Origin: JAAFIP01 sp043777795
GTDB taxonomy: Bacteria; Pseudomonadota; Gammaproteobacteria; Burkholderiales; Burkholderiaceae_C
Direction of reading: 5' to 3'
NCBI GenBank assembly: GCA_043777795.1
Contig: JAYWHJ010000090.1
Coordinates: forward strand, 7,105-71,104
DNA: 64,000 bases
Positions within the stretch are counted from its first letter, which is position 1. Each line of letters opens with the position of its first letter. Position numbers and translations under genes: made by a program. This document shows, one piece after another, positions 17,690-26,661 of the stretch. The notes beneath the pieces are model-generated. The model ran no database searches. It had not been told where the DNA came from and saw only the letters and a list, made by a program, of their open reading frames with translations.

Positions 17690-19042
17690 CTATTTGTGAC
17701 TGATGCGGGCAGCGAGCGCCACCAAAAATAGCACCGGAACGCCCAGCAGCGAAGTACCGATAAAGAATGCAGAATATCCATAAGCGTCCACAAACTCGCC
17801 CGAAAACCCGGCAATGAACTTGGGCAGGAGCAGCATCATGGAGCTGAACAGAGCGTACTGCGTGGCTGAGTAATTGATATTGGTCAGACTGGACAGGTAG
17901 GCAATAAAGGCGGCCGAGGCAATGCCGCTGGACAGGTTGTCCGCCGAGATCACCCAGACCAGCGCATTCACATCGTGCCCGCGAGTGCCCAGCCAGGCAA
18001 ACAGAAGGTTGCTCACCGCCGAGAGCACGGCACCCAGCATCAGCACCCGCATCACGCCCCAGCGCATCGACATCACACCGCCAATGAACGCACCCAGCAA
18101 AGTCATGATCACACCAAACACTTTGGTCACCGCCGCCACCTCGTCTTTGGTGTAGCCCATGTCCACATAAAACGGATTGGCCATGATGCCCATCACCACG
18201 TCGCTGATGCGGTAGATAGCAATCAGCGCCAGGATGAGTGCGGCCTGCCATTGGTAGCGTTGGATGAAGTCGGCAAAAGGTTCCACCAACGCGCTTTGAA
18301 GCCACTCTCGTATGTTTTTAGCAGCTGGTAACTCTTTGCGCGCAGGCTCAGCCGAGAGCAGCACCGTGATGGTGCCCACCAACATGGACGCCGCCATCCA
18401 GAGGTAGGCGGTTTGCCAAGCGGCATGCTGGTAGGTGGCCGCGTTGGAGGTTTCAGCCCGGGCGGCGATCCACAACACGCCCGCGCCCGCCCAGATCATG
18501 GCCATGCGGTAGCCGGTTTGGTAGGCGGCTGCCAGGGCGGCTTGGCGCTGGGCATCGGCGCTCTCAATCCGGAAGGCATCCAAGGCAATGTCTTGTGTCG
18601 CAGAGGCCACAGCCACGACCAGGGCACACCACACTACGGGCATGAGCGCTACTTTGGGATCATTCAAAGCCATACCCACAATGCCCGCCATAATGGCGGC
18701 CTGCGAGAAGAGCAACCAGCTGCGCCTGCGCCCCATCAGGCGGGTGAGAATGGGAATCGGCATACGGTCCACCAGCGGAGCCCAGCACCATTTGAACCCG
18801 TAGGCCAGACCGACCCAGCTCAGATATCCGATCGTAGCGCGGTTAATGCCTGCCTCACGCAGCCAAAAGCTTAGTGTGCCCAGCACCAGCAGCAGGGGCA
18901 GCCCAGCAGAAAAGCCCAAGGTGAGCATGCGCAACGTGGTTGGTTCTGCATACACCTTGAAGGTTTGCAGCCACGTCATTTGGGCAGGCGTCGCTACCTC
19001 AGCGGTGGCGGAACTGGTGCGAGAGTGGGTGGCTTGCGTCAT
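17690..19042 (-). CDS. AmpG-like MFS permease (PAT family, muropeptide/siderophore-type)
   Basis: A 450-aa transporter with 12-14 membrane segments. The N-terminal pattern (LRMLTLGFSAGLPLLLVLGTLSFWLREAG, read in parts), WVGLAYGFKWCWAPLVDRMP and SATQDIALDAFRIE match AmpG permeases, which import anhydromuropeptides during peptidoglycan recycling. Start chosen at 19042 (MTQATH), overlapping the waaF stop by four bases (ATGA), so the two genes are translationally coupled. Cargo is inferred from family only. Confidence 0.85.
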   Translation of the reverse strand: MTQATHSRTSSATAEVATPAQMTWLQTFKVYAEPTTLRMLTLGFSAGLPLLLVLGTLSFWLREAGINRATIGYLSWVGLAYGFKWCWAPLVDRMPIPILTRLMGRRRSWLLFSQAAIMAGIVGMALNDPKVALMPVVWCALVVAVASATQDIALDAFRIESADAQRQAALAAAYQTGYRMAMIWAGAGVLWIAARAETSNAATYQHAAWQTAYLWMAASMLVGTITVLLSAEPARKELPAAKNIREWLQSALVEPFADFIQRYQWQAALILALIAIYRISDVVMGIMANPFYVDMGYTKDEVAAVTKVFGVIMTLLGAFIGGVMSMRWGVMRVLMLGAVLSAVSNLLFAWLGTRGHDVNALVWVISADNLSSGIASAAFIAYLSSLTNINYSATQYALFSSMMLLLPKFIAGFSGEFVDAYGYSAFFIGTSLLGVPVLFLVALAARISHK

Positions 19043-20100
19043 GCCTGCATCATAGCGAGGCGCACTCGGACCAAGACCTGCTGAGGCGTGATGTCTTGCA
19101 GGCAGCGGGTGTGGCCGAGCGGGCACTCGCGTTCAAAGCAGGGTGCACAGTCTAGCGGTGGCTGATAAGAGGCATCGCTTTTGAGCCACAGTACCTGTGC
19201 GGCACTGCTGAGCGGCGGGGTGTGCAGCGGGCTACTGGAGCCGAAGATGGCGACTTGAGGTGCGTCCATGGCAGCGGCTACATGCATTAAACCGGAATCG
19301 TTGGTTACTATAATTTTGCTAGCTGCCTGCGCATGAATTGCTTGCGTAAGCGAGGTTTTACCCGCTAAATTAGTGGTGTGCTGCGAGGCCAGGGCCATAA
19401 TCTCATCGCACAATGTGGCGTCTTTGCCAGAGCCAAATAGCAGCACCGGTACATCCAGCTGCTGGGCCAGCGCAGCAAAGTGCGCGGCGGGCCAGCGCTT
19501 GGCGCTGCCGTACTCTGCGCCGGGCACGAAAATGGCGTATTGGCCGCGCTGCAAGCCAAGAGCATTGAGCGTTGCTTGGACATCTGCCTCGCTCACCTTG
19601 AGCCGAGGGCGGTCTTGGTCAAAATCTGCTTCGCCACTCAGCGCAGAGTAAAACGCCACCATCGGCGGGCGCTTGTCTTTGCTGGGATTTTTGAGGCGAT
19701 GGGTCAGCAGCCCCACCCGCGCTTCGCCCAAATAGCCTACGCGCTTGGGCACGCCTGCCAGTAGCGGCAACAAGGCGCTTTTGAGCGAGTTGGGCAGCAC
19801 ATAGGCGGTGTCAAAGCGACCTTCAATCTGCTTGGCTATGCTGCGCCGGCTTTTGAGTTGCAAGCCGCCGTGGGCAAAGGGGAACTCAATCACCTCAGCG
19901 ACTTGGGGCATGCAGCGGTACACCGGGGCTACCCAGGGCAGTGCGCCGACGGTGACACGTTCGCCGCGCGCATGCAGGCGGCGCAAAAGCGGCTCGGTCA
20001 TTACCGCGTCGCCGATCCACTGGGGGGCGATGACTAGACTATTGCTCACTGCATTGGAAAGGGATGAGGCTTGCAATGGGGTCCGATCCCCAATCAGCAA
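19039..20100 (-). CDS. waaF: Lipopolysaccharide heptosyltransferase II
   Basis: Adds the second heptose to the LPS inner core at the cytoplasmic face. It is a GT9 family protein of 353 aa: LVIAPQWIGDAVMTEPLL near residue 22, FVPGAEYGSAKRWP near 190, TNDSGLMHVAAAMDAPQVAIFG near 275, and a cysteine-rich tail (PPLDCAPCFERECPLGHTRC) usual in WaaF. The segment coding for LTQAIHAQAASKIIVTND is at the DNA level a copy of the dispersed repeat. Gene order ilvE, zinc-finger, waaF is seen in other Burkholderiales. Confidence 0.92.
   Translation of the reverse strand: MLIGDRTPLQASSLSNAVSNSLVIAPQWIGDAVMTEPLLRRLHARGERVTVGALPWVAPVYRCMPQVAEVIEFPFAHGGLQLKSRRSIAKQIEGRFDTAYVLPNSLKSALLPLLAGVPKRVGYLGEARVGLLTHRLKNPSKDKRPPMVAFYSALSGEADFDQDRPRLKVSEADVQATLNALGLQRGQYAIFVPGAEYGSAKRWPAAHFAALAQQLDVPVLLFGSGKDATLCDEIMALASQHTTNLAGKTSLTQAIHAQAASKIIVTNDSGLMHVAAAMDAPQVAIFGSSSPLHTPPLSSAAQVLWLKSDASYQPPLDCAPCFERECPLGHTRCLQDITPQQVLVRVRLAMMQA
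19304..19352 (+). repeat. Dispersed repeat-like segment inside waaF
   Basis: TTACTATAATTTTGCTAGCT followed by GCCTGCGCATGAATTGC resembles the repeat family. Because the encoded residues (IIVTND) belong to a conserved GT9 motif, part of this match may be chance or gene conversion. Confidence 0.35.
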
Positions 20101-20167
20101 GACGACCGTGCTGGGACGAGAGGTGCATAAACGAAATTGGGCTCTGGTCCGTTTTCAAACTGGGGTT

Positions 20168-20368
20168 TCAGTGCCCGCCTACCTGCTCGCCCGCTTTGAG
20201 CTTGTATTGCGTGCCGCAGTAAGGGCACTTGACCTGCTCGTTGTGGCCCAGATCGAGAAACACGCGGGGATGCGAGTTCCAAAGGTCCATACCCGCCAGC
20301 TTGTTGGGGCAAAACACACCGCCTTGGGGGTTCAAGTCGGAGGCTTTGAGTTCGATAGCTTTGCTCAT
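20168..20368 (-). CDS. Zinc-finger domain protein (zf-CHCC type)
   Basis: A 66-aa protein with Cys-His ligands: FCPNK, NSHPRVFLDL and VKCPYCGTQYKL, the pattern of the CHCC zinc-finger also found in the NDUFS6 subunit of mitochondrial complex I. Bacterial members are single-domain proteins of unknown role. It starts 6 bases after the ilvE stop and precedes waaF, so it is part of that operon. Confidence 0.88.
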   Translation of the reverse strand: MSKAIELKASDLNPQGGVFCPNKLAGMDLWNSHPRVFLDLGHNEQVKCPYCGTQYKLKAGEQVGGH

Positions 20369-20374
20369 GGATGC

Positions 20375-21319
20375 TTAAACCTTTGACAGCCAGCTGGCGT
20401 ATTTGGGGTTACGGCCGTTGACGATGTCAAAGAACGCAGCTTGGATTTTCTCTGTAATCGGGCCGCGCGAGCCGCCGCCGATCTCAATACGATCTAGCTC
20501 ACGGATCGGGGTCACTTCGGCTGCGGTACCGCTAAAAAAGGCTTCGTCAGCGATGTAGATTTCATCACGGGTGATGGCTTTCTCTTTCAGCTCAATCCCC
20601 AGATCCTTGCAAATCGCAAAAATCGTGTTGCGGGTAATACCGTTCAACGCTCCAGCGCTCGAGTCTGGCGTGTAAACCACGCCCTTGCGCACCACAAACA
20701 CGTTCTCTCCAGCGCCTTCAGACACAAATCCTTGCGGGTCCAGCAACAGGGCTTCGTCGTAGCCTTCGTCGGTGGCTTCCATATTGGCCAAAATCGAGTT
20801 GGTGTAGTTGCTCACGGCCTTGGCGTGGATCATGGTGATGTTGACATGGTGGCGGGTGAAGCTGGAGGTTTTGACGCGGATGCCGCGCTTCAAACCTTCG
20901 TCGCCCAAATACGCACCCCAAGGCCAGGCCGCCACCATCAGGTGGATGTCGTTGCCCTTGGGCGATACACCCAGCTTTTTGTCGCCGATCCAAGTCAGCG
21001 GGCGGATGTAACAGCTAGGCAGCTTGTTGACACGCACCACATCGAGCTGCGCTTGCATGACTTCTTCTTTGGAGAAAGGAATTTTCATGCGCAAAATCTT
21101 GGCGCTGTTAAACAGGCGTTCGGTGTGCTCTTCCAGACGGAAAATACCAGTGCTGCCGTCGGCCAAGTGGTAGGCGCGCACGCCCTCAAACGCGCCGCAG
21201 CCGTAGTGCAGGGTGTGGGTCAGCACGTGGATCTTGGCATCGCGCCATTCGACCATCTGGCCATCCATCCAAATTTTGCCATCGCGGTCAGACATGCTGG
21301 TGGGTGCTGCGGTTGCCAT
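20375..21319 (-). CDS. ilvE: Branched-chain amino acid aminotransferase
   Basis: PLP-dependent class IV aminotransferase that makes Val, Leu and Ile from their keto acids with glutamate. Start chosen at 21319 (MATAAPTSMSDRDG), with GAAGGAA nine bases upstream. Motifs include KIWMDGQMVEW, TLHYGCGAFEGVRAY, the PLP lysine in MIHAKAVSNYTNSILA, LDPQGFVSEGAGENVF and GTAAEVTPIRELD. Length of 314 aa is normal. It leads a minus-strand operon with the zinc-finger gene, waaF and ampG-like gene. Confidence 0.96.
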   Translation of the reverse strand: MATAAPTSMSDRDGKIWMDGQMVEWRDAKIHVLTHTLHYGCGAFEGVRAYHLADGSTGIFRLEEHTERLFNSAKILRMKIPFSKEEVMQAQLDVVRVNKLPSCYIRPLTWIGDKKLGVSPKGNDIHLMVAAWPWGAYLGDEGLKRGIRVKTSSFTRHHVNITMIHAKAVSNYTNSILANMEATDEGYDEALLLDPQGFVSEGAGENVFVVRKGVVYTPDSSAGALNGITRNTIFAICKDLGIELKEKAITRDEIYIADEAFFSGTAAEVTPIRELDRIEIGGGSRGPITEKIQAAFFDIVNGRNPKYASWLSKV

Positions 21320-21363
21320 GTTTGCGGTTCCTTCGGGGGTGATTGGGTTCAAAACCCTAGATT

Positions 21364-21801
21364 TTACGCGGCGCGGGACGTATCGGGCGCAGCATCGGGT
21401 GCATCCCCGGACTGCTCAGGCCGCCACAGCGCAAACTCGGTGAGCTTGCCACCGACAAAGGTGCCCGTGACATGCGAGCCACCGGTGTCTGTCCAGCGGT
21501 AAACCTCTGGCTGGGTATCTTTTTCGGTTTGCAGCGCGCCCAGGCTTTTGGTCATGGCGGTCACATGCATTAAATTGACACCGGATTTGAGCTTGGCATT
21601 GAGCATCACCGCACTGGCCACATAACCCACTGGCGCGTCGGCTGCGCGCCGCAGCACCGCCATCATGCGGGTAAAGTGCATCAGCATCCAAAACACAATG
21701 CCGCCCACTACCAAGGCCACGCCAGCCCAGCCAAATTTGGTGTACGACACGGCGATCAATAGGGCACCTACGGCCCAGAGAAAAGGAGTTTGCAATTTCA
21801 T
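21364..21801 (-). CDS. Small membrane protein of unknown function
   Basis: A 145-aa protein with two N-terminal membrane segments (about residues 8-22 and 25-44) and a soluble C-terminal part with HVTAMTKSLGALQ and YRWTDTGGSHVTGTFVGGKL. No family recognised. It lies upstream of ilvE on the same strand (44-base gap) and may share its transcript. Confidence 0.7.
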   Translation of the reverse strand: MKLQTPFLWAVGALLIAVSYTKFGWAGVALVVGGIVFWMLMHFTRMMAVLRRAADAPVGYVASAVMLNAKLKSGVNLMHVTAMTKSLGALQTEKDTQPEVYRWTDTGGSHVTGTFVGGKLTEFALWRPEQSGDAPDAAPDTSRAA

Positions 21802-22015
21802 AGGGCGTATTGTCGCAGCACGGCATTCAGTGCGGGTTGCGCGAACTACCTAGCCGGCTGTGTGCGCAGTGATGCACCTGTTGTTTTAGGCCTTTGGCGC
21901 AAAGAAGCATTGCGCTAATAGCTATTTTTTTAGTAGCAATTTTTGTCCATGCAATCAAAGCCGAGACAATCTCTGGCAACCCCAGCTTGCCCAACTGCGG
22001 GTAGACTCAAGCGCC
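21802..22015. other. Intergenic region with partial dispersed repeat
   Basis: Divergent promoter region between the small membrane protein and the phytase-like gene. At 21917-21944 a truncated repeat-like run AATAGCTATTTTTTTAGTAG occurs. No clear promoter boxes can be assigned. Confidence 0.4.
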
Positions 22016-23203
22016 ATGCATACTTCTCAAGACATTTCCCGCCGCGCGCTACTGCACGCGCTGGCTGCCAGCGCACTGTCGGCGTCTGGGTTTGCCTACG
22101 CACAATCGCCAAGCAGCAAAGGCGGCCCACGCCTGCGTTTGATCGGGCACAGCACCTTGCCTCACAAACTGCAGTTCCAAGGCACCACGGTGGGCGGTTT
22201 GAGCGGGCTGGACTATGACAAAGAGCGCGGCGTGTACTACGCTATCAGCGATGACCGCTCCGACATCAACCCGGCGCGCTTCTACACCCTCAAGCTGCCG
22301 ATCACCGGTGACAACGTGGGCGCGCCAGAGCTGCTCAAAGTCACCACATTGCAAGCCCCCAACGGCAAACCCTACCCTAGCCGCCGCAACGTGACACAGG
22401 ACAGCGCCGAGGTGCCCGACCCGGAGAGCATTCGCCTGCGCGCGGCCACCAACACGCTGTACTGGACCAGCGAAGGCGACGCACGCCATGGCTACCCACC
22501 GTTTATCCGCGAGATGCGCCTGGACGGCAGCTACGCCAGCCAGGTGCCGGTGCCCACGATGTTTGCCTTTGACAAGACCGGCAAAAGCGGCGTGCGCGAC
22601 AACAAAGGCTTTGAGTCCTTGAGCTTTACGCCCAGTGGCGACACGCTGTGGGTAGCCACAGAAGCCGCGCTGGTGCAAGACGGCCCGATACCCGCAGTGG
22701 GTGTGCCTGGTGGGCCGATTCGCATGACCCAGTTTGCCACGCACAGCGCGCAGCCGTTTCGCCAGATTGCCTATCTCCCCGACGCGATTCCTTTCGCACC
22801 CAGCTTGGGTGGTATATCGCCGCCTGCAGGCCTCACGCACGGTGCCATGGCTGACAACGGCGTGAGCGAGATTTGGATGGCGTCGGAGACCGGCATGCTG
22901 GTGCTGGAGCGCGCCTGGGCCTATGGCGTGGGCAACTCGCTGCGCCTGTACTGGATAGACACCAGCGAGGCTGACGACGTGCTCGACATGCCTGCGCTGC
23001 TAGGGGCCAAATTCAAGCCTGCAGACAAAGTGCTGTTGCTGGACTTTGCCAACGCCGGTTTGCTGCGCTTGGACAATACCGAGGGCATGACGCGAGGGCC
23101 TACGCTGGCCAATGGCAACCCGACTTTAGTGTTCGTCAGCGATGATAATTTCAACAGCACGCAAATCACCCAGTTTGTGGCGTTTGAGTGGCTGGCGGGG
23201 TAA
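22016..23203 (+). CDS. Exported esterase-like phytase-family protein
   Basis: A 395-aa protein with a Tat-like leader (SRRALLHALAASALSASGFAYA, cleavage after AYA at about residue 29) and a beta-propeller-type domain beginning GGLSGLDYDKERGVYYAISDDR, which is the hallmark of the 'esterase-like activity of phytase' domain. Acidic residues at DPESIRLR and the GFESLSFTPSGDTLWVATE repeat agree. It is probably periplasmic and hydrolyses a phosphoester; actual substrate is unknown. Just upstream of proC on the same strand. Confidence 0.85.
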   Translation: MHTSQDISRRALLHALAASALSASGFAYAQSPSSKGGPRLRLIGHSTLPHKLQFQGTTVGGLSGLDYDKERGVYYAISDDRSDINPARFYTLKLPITGDNVGAPELLKVTTLQAPNGKPYPSRRNVTQDSAEVPDPESIRLRAATNTLYWTSEGDARHGYPPFIREMRLDGSYASQVPVPTMFAFDKTGKSGVRDNKGFESLSFTPSGDTLWVATEAALVQDGPIPAVGVPGGPIRMTQFATHSAQPFRQIAYLPDAIPFAPSLGGISPPAGLTHGAMADNGVSEIWMASETGMLVLERAWAYGVGNSLRLYWIDTSEADDVLDMPALLGAKFKPADKVLLLDFANAGLLRLDNTEGMTRGPTLANGNPTLVFVSDDNFNSTQITQFVAFEWLAG

Positions 23204-23243
23204 TTTTGGCTCACACCTTGGGCACAGGGAAGAAGGACACGAT

Positions 23244-24056
23244 ATGAACGACAAAATAGCATTCATCGGCGGCGGCAATATGGCCAGCGCCATCATCGGC
23301 GGACTGATCCGCCAGGGCATGCGGCCCATGCAGATCATGGTGGTGGAGCCCTACCCTGAGCCGCACGCCAAGTTGAAAGCTGATTTTGGTATTGAAGCCT
23401 TTAGCAACCCCAACGCGATGCTCACGCAAGCCGAAATCGTGGTGTGGGCAGTCAAGCCGCAAACCTTCAAAGAAGCGGCGCTGCAAACGCGCTTTCACAC
23501 CAAAGAGGCGCTTCACTTTAGCGTAGCCGCTGGTATCCGATCCGACACCATCGCCCACTGGTTGGGTGCTGAGCGTGTGGTGCGCAGCATGCCCAACACA
23601 CCCGCTTTAATTGGCAAAGGAATCACCGCCCTGTATGCGCGCCCTGCGGTGACGGCAGATGACCGCGCTGCTGTGGAGCGGGTGATCAGCAGCACAGGTG
23701 AGCACCTGTGGCTGGACCATGAAGCGCAGCTGGACGCGGTCACCGCCCTGTCGGGCTCTGGCCCGGCGTATGTGTTTTTCTTTATTGAAACCATGACCAA
23801 AGCGGGTATTGATATGGGCCTGTCCCCTGCGCAAGCCGCGCAGTTGGCCAAAGCCACCTTCGCGGGGGCGTCCGAGCTGGCAAAGGCCTCCGCCGAGCCA
23901 CCCGAAGTACTGCGCCAGCGCGTGACATCCAAAGGCGGCACCACCCATGCGGCCATCACGTCCATGCAGCAAGACAACCTGGACACCATGTTCATGCGCG
24001 CCATGCACGCAGCGCGGCGCCGGGCTAAGGAGCTGGGTGACGAGTTTGGCGGGTGA
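23244..24056 (+). CDS. proC: Pyrroline-5-carboxylate reductase
   Basis: Last step of proline synthesis: NAD(P)H-dependent reduction of 1-pyrroline-5-carboxylate. Start at ATG 23244 (MNDKIAFIGGGNMASAIIGG), after AGAAGGAC. The Rossmann GGGNMA motif is at residues 9-14, RSMPNTPALIGKG near 118, and the C-terminal signature SGSGPAYVFFFIETM near 170, then TSKGGTTHAAI near 232. 270 aa is normal. It follows the phytase-like gene by 40 bases. Confidence 0.96.
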   Translation: MNDKIAFIGGGNMASAIIGGLIRQGMRPMQIMVVEPYPEPHAKLKADFGIEAFSNPNAMLTQAEIVVWAVKPQTFKEAALQTRFHTKEALHFSVAAGIRSDTIAHWLGAERVVRSMPNTPALIGKGITALYARPAVTADDRAAVERVISSTGEHLWLDHEAQLDAVTALSGSGPAYVFFFIETMTKAGIDMGLSPAQAAQLAKATFAGASELAKASAEPPEVLRQRVTSKGGTTHAAITSMQQDNLDTMFMRAMHAARRRAKELGDEFGG

Positions 24057-24070
24057 TTGCGCGAACTAAG

Positions 24071-24120
24071 AAGCTATATATTTTATAGCTGCCCTCACAA
24101 TAATCTATTGACCTACAGGC
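24071..24120 (+). repeat. Dispersed ~50-bp repeat, intergenic copy after proC
   Basis: AAGCTATATATTTTATAGCT then TAATCTATTGACCTACAGGC; sits 15 bases after the proC stop, between convergent proC and the GST gene. Confidence 0.75.
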
Positions 24121-24141
24121 CAATTAGCATCTTAAAAGTGA

Positions 24142-24756
24142 TCAAGCGGGCTTGGTGTCGATGAAGCTCTGGCGCAGAGCCAGCTTGTCGTCCAATTTGG
24201 CTAGGTTAGGATAATCCGCACGCCAGCTGATTTGCGGAAAGCGAAAATCCAAATAGCCGAGCACGCAGCCTACCGCAATGTCGGCCAAGCTGAAATGCAC
24301 GCCTGCGCAATAGGCTTTGTCGCCCAACCCTTGGCTAATGGCTTTCAAGCTGGTGGTGATTTTGCCCATTTGGCGGTCGATCCAAGCTTGGCTGCGCTGC
24401 TCGGTCGTGCGGCCAGCCCAGGTGGCTTCCAGACGCGCCAAAATGGCGGCGTCCAGCACGCCGTCGGCCAATGCTTCCCAGGTCTTTACCTCGGCGCGCT
24501 CGCGGCCCATCGAAGGGATCAGCTTGCCCACGGGGGACAGCGTGTCGATGTACTCCACAATTACGCGCGAATCAAACAACGCCTCGCCGCCTTCCATCAC
24601 CAAGCAAGGCACTTTGCCCAACGGGTTGGACTCGCTGATAGCGCTGGTGGCCGACCAGACGTCTTCTGCAACAAACTGAAAGTCAAGCTTCTTCTCAGAC
24701 ATGACGATGCGCACTTTACGTGCATAGGGGCTGGTAACTGCGCCGATGAGTTTCAT
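24142..24756 (-). CDS. Glutathione S-transferase family protein
   Basis: A 204-aa cytosolic GST-like protein. The N-terminal thioredoxin fold has SPYARKVRIVMSEK (Ser/Tyr near the thiol site), a cis-Pro in GKVPCLVMEGGEALFDSRVIVEY with the conserved ES/DS glutathione contact, and a helical C-terminal domain with FSLADIAVGCVLGYLDFR. Similar to YibF-type GSTs; physiological substrate unknown. Convergent with proC. Confidence 0.9.
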   Translation of the reverse strand: MKLIGAVTSPYARKVRIVMSEKKLDFQFVAEDVWSATSAISESNPLGKVPCLVMEGGEALFDSRVIVEYIDTLSPVGKLIPSMGRERAEVKTWEALADGVLDAAILARLEATWAGRTTEQRSQAWIDRQMGKITTSLKAISQGLGDKAYCAGVHFSLADIAVGCVLGYLDFRFPQISWRADYPNLAKLDDKLALRQSFIDTKPA

Positions 24757-25055
24757 GGGAATATGGCTTCGAGTAAATTATGCGTTGTGCTTGTTTCATT
24801 CTAGGGCATTCGCTGTGAAACTATGTGCAATAAGACGAACCTTAGTGCAGCACATTTAATTACATATTTACAAGTTAAAGCCTTTGTTAAGTTCTGACGC
24901 CATCATTTTTCGACCGATGCCCTCGTAATCATCGCGCAACTGTACCCGCGCAATGAGAAAATACCCACCACAACGCAGCAGCATGTCTCATCCACGCTGG
25001 TTGCCAGACCACTAACCCGTACTTTCACCTTCATTTAAATTGCCCACTCCTTTTT

Positions 25056-25739
25056 ATGTCACGCCCCACATTTCGCATCGCCCCTTCCATCCTTGCGGCA
25101 GACTTTGCCCGTTTGGGTGACGAGGTCAAAGACGTCATTGCCGCCGGCGCGGACTGGATTCATTTTGACGTCATGGATAACCACTACGTGCCCAACCTCA
25201 CCTTCGGCCCGATGATCTGCCAGGCTATCAAGCCGCATGCAAAAACCGCCGATGGCACGGCAGTGACGATGGACGTGCACCTGATGGTGCAGCCAGTGGA
25301 CGCACTGGCCGAAGCCTTTGCCAAGGCCGGTGCCGACATCATCAGCTTTCACCCCGATGCCAGCGGCCATGTGCACCGCAGCATTCAGGCCATTCGCGGT
25401 GCCGGCTGCCAGCCAGGCCTGGTGTTTAACCCCGCCGAGCCGCTGGACGTGCTGGACTGGGTGATCGACGATATCGACCTGATCATGGTGATGAGTGTGA
25501 ACCCCGGCTTTGGCGGGCAGTCCTTTATCGATAGCGCTTTGCGCAAAATTGAAGCGATCCGCAAACGCATTGATGCCAGTGGCAAAGATATTCGCCTGGA
25601 GGTAGACGGCGGCATCAAGGCTGACAATATCCGCCGCGTGGCCGACGCCGGAGCCGACACCTTTGTGGCCGGCAGCGCGATCTTTGGCAAGCCGGACTAC
25701 AAGGCCGTGGTGGACAGCATGCGCGCGGCTTTGCGTTAA
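25056..25739 (+). CDS. rpe: Ribulose-phosphate 3-epimerase
   Basis: Interconverts ribulose 5-phosphate and xylulose 5-phosphate in the pentose phosphate and Calvin pathways. TIM-barrel signatures: IAPSILAADFARLGDEV at residue 7, DWIHFDVMDNHYVPNLTFGP near 33 with metal ligands, VMSVNPGFGGQSFI near 147 and LEVDGGIKADNIRRVADAGA near 182. 227 aa is standard. The 299-base region upstream (24757-25055) is A+T-rich with no gene seen. gph and trpE follow on the same strand, each separated by a minus-strand gene. Confidence 0.97.
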   Translation: MSRPTFRIAPSILAADFARLGDEVKDVIAAGADWIHFDVMDNHYVPNLTFGPMICQAIKPHAKTADGTAVTMDVHLMVQPVDALAEAFAKAGADIISFHPDASGHVHRSIQAIRGAGCQPGLVFNPAEPLDVLDWVIDDIDLIMVMSVNPGFGGQSFIDSALRKIEAIRKRIDASGKDIRLEVDGGIKADNIRRVADAGADTFVAGSAIFGKPDYKAVVDSMRAALR

Positions 25740-25805
25740 TTTTTGTTTGAATGTCTGTGCGCTGCGATGTGACAGCGCCTCGCGGTGCCAGAGCTACCTG
25801 CGGCG

Positions 25806-26594
25806 CTACTGCCCAAACGCGCCGTGCCGCCCAGCCCCGGCGCTAAAGTGCGCGGCGCCGGCAGTGCCCTCGCTGCTGTGCAAAGTGGCCAAACCCTTGG
25901 CAAACTCTTGCGCCATCGCGCCGTCGTGCTCCAGACCCCATTGCGCCATGGCGCTGGCACGGTCTGAGCGCAGGCAGGTTTGCGGGAAAGCGGCTATCTC
26001 ACGGGCCAGTGCCTGCGCAGCCGCCAGCGCTTGGCCCGTTGGCACCACCCGGTTGGTCAGGCCAATGGCCAGCGCCTCGGGCGCGGCCACCGCCCGGCCC
26101 GTCAAGATCAAATCCATCGCCTGCGCATGGCCGATCAGGCGCGGCAGGCGCACGGTGCCGCCGTCGACCAAAGGCACGCCCCAGCGGCGGCAAAACACCC
26201 CAAACTGCGCATCCTCCTCCATCACCCGCATGTCGCACCACAGCGCCAGCTCCATCCCGCCCGCTACCGCGTAGCCCGACACGGCGGCGATGACGGGTTT
26301 GCTTAAGTGCAAACGGGTAGGCCCCATTGGCCCCACGGCCTGCATGTTGGTGTGCAGGGGGTTGGCGCGCGACGCGGGGCCTATGCCGTCGGCCAAGGCT
26401 TTCAAGTCTGCGCCAGCGCAAAACGTGCCGCCGCTGCCAGCCAGCACCGCCACGTCGGCATGCGGATCGGCATCAAACGCCACAAAGGCGCTGTACAGCG
26501 CGGTGGCCGTCGGGCCATCTACCGCGTTGCGCGCATGGGGGCGGTCGATCACCACGGTGGTGACGCGGTCTTGGGTGTGGATGTGAATGCTCAT
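25806..26594 (-). CDS. Enoyl-CoA hydratase/isomerase family protein
   Basis: Crotonase-fold protein of 262 aa; start chosen at ATG 26594 (MSIHIHTQDRVTTVVIDRP). The oxyanion-hole motifs are GSGGTFCAGADLKALADG near residue 60 and KPVIAAVSGYAVAGGMELALWCDMRVM near 100; a glutamate at the position of the first crotonase acid is hard to place (GVPLVDGGTVRLPRLIG). Probably acts on an acyl-CoA; no fatty-acid genes adjoin it. Inserted between rpe and gph on the opposite strand. Confidence 0.88.
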   Translation of the reverse strand: MSIHIHTQDRVTTVVIDRPHARNAVDGPTATALYSAFVAFDADPHADVAVLAGSGGTFCAGADLKALADGIGPASRANPLHTNMQAVGPMGPTRLHLSKPVIAAVSGYAVAGGMELALWCDMRVMEEDAQFGVFCRRWGVPLVDGGTVRLPRLIGHAQAMDLILTGRAVAAPEALAIGLTNRVVPTGQALAAAQALAREIAAFPQTCLRSDRASAMAQWGLEHDGAMAQEFAKGLATLHSSEGTAGAAHFSAGAGRHGAFGQ

Positions 26595-26661
26595 GCTGGC
26601 TACCTGGGAGTGGGTGAGCATTTATCATACGCATTTCACCCACGCTGCACACCGCCTCTGT

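Noticed and set aside
24757..25055. Riboswitch or small RNA upstream of rpe
   Set aside because: A+T-rich leader with no recognisable conserved fold; only a promoter region can be claimed.
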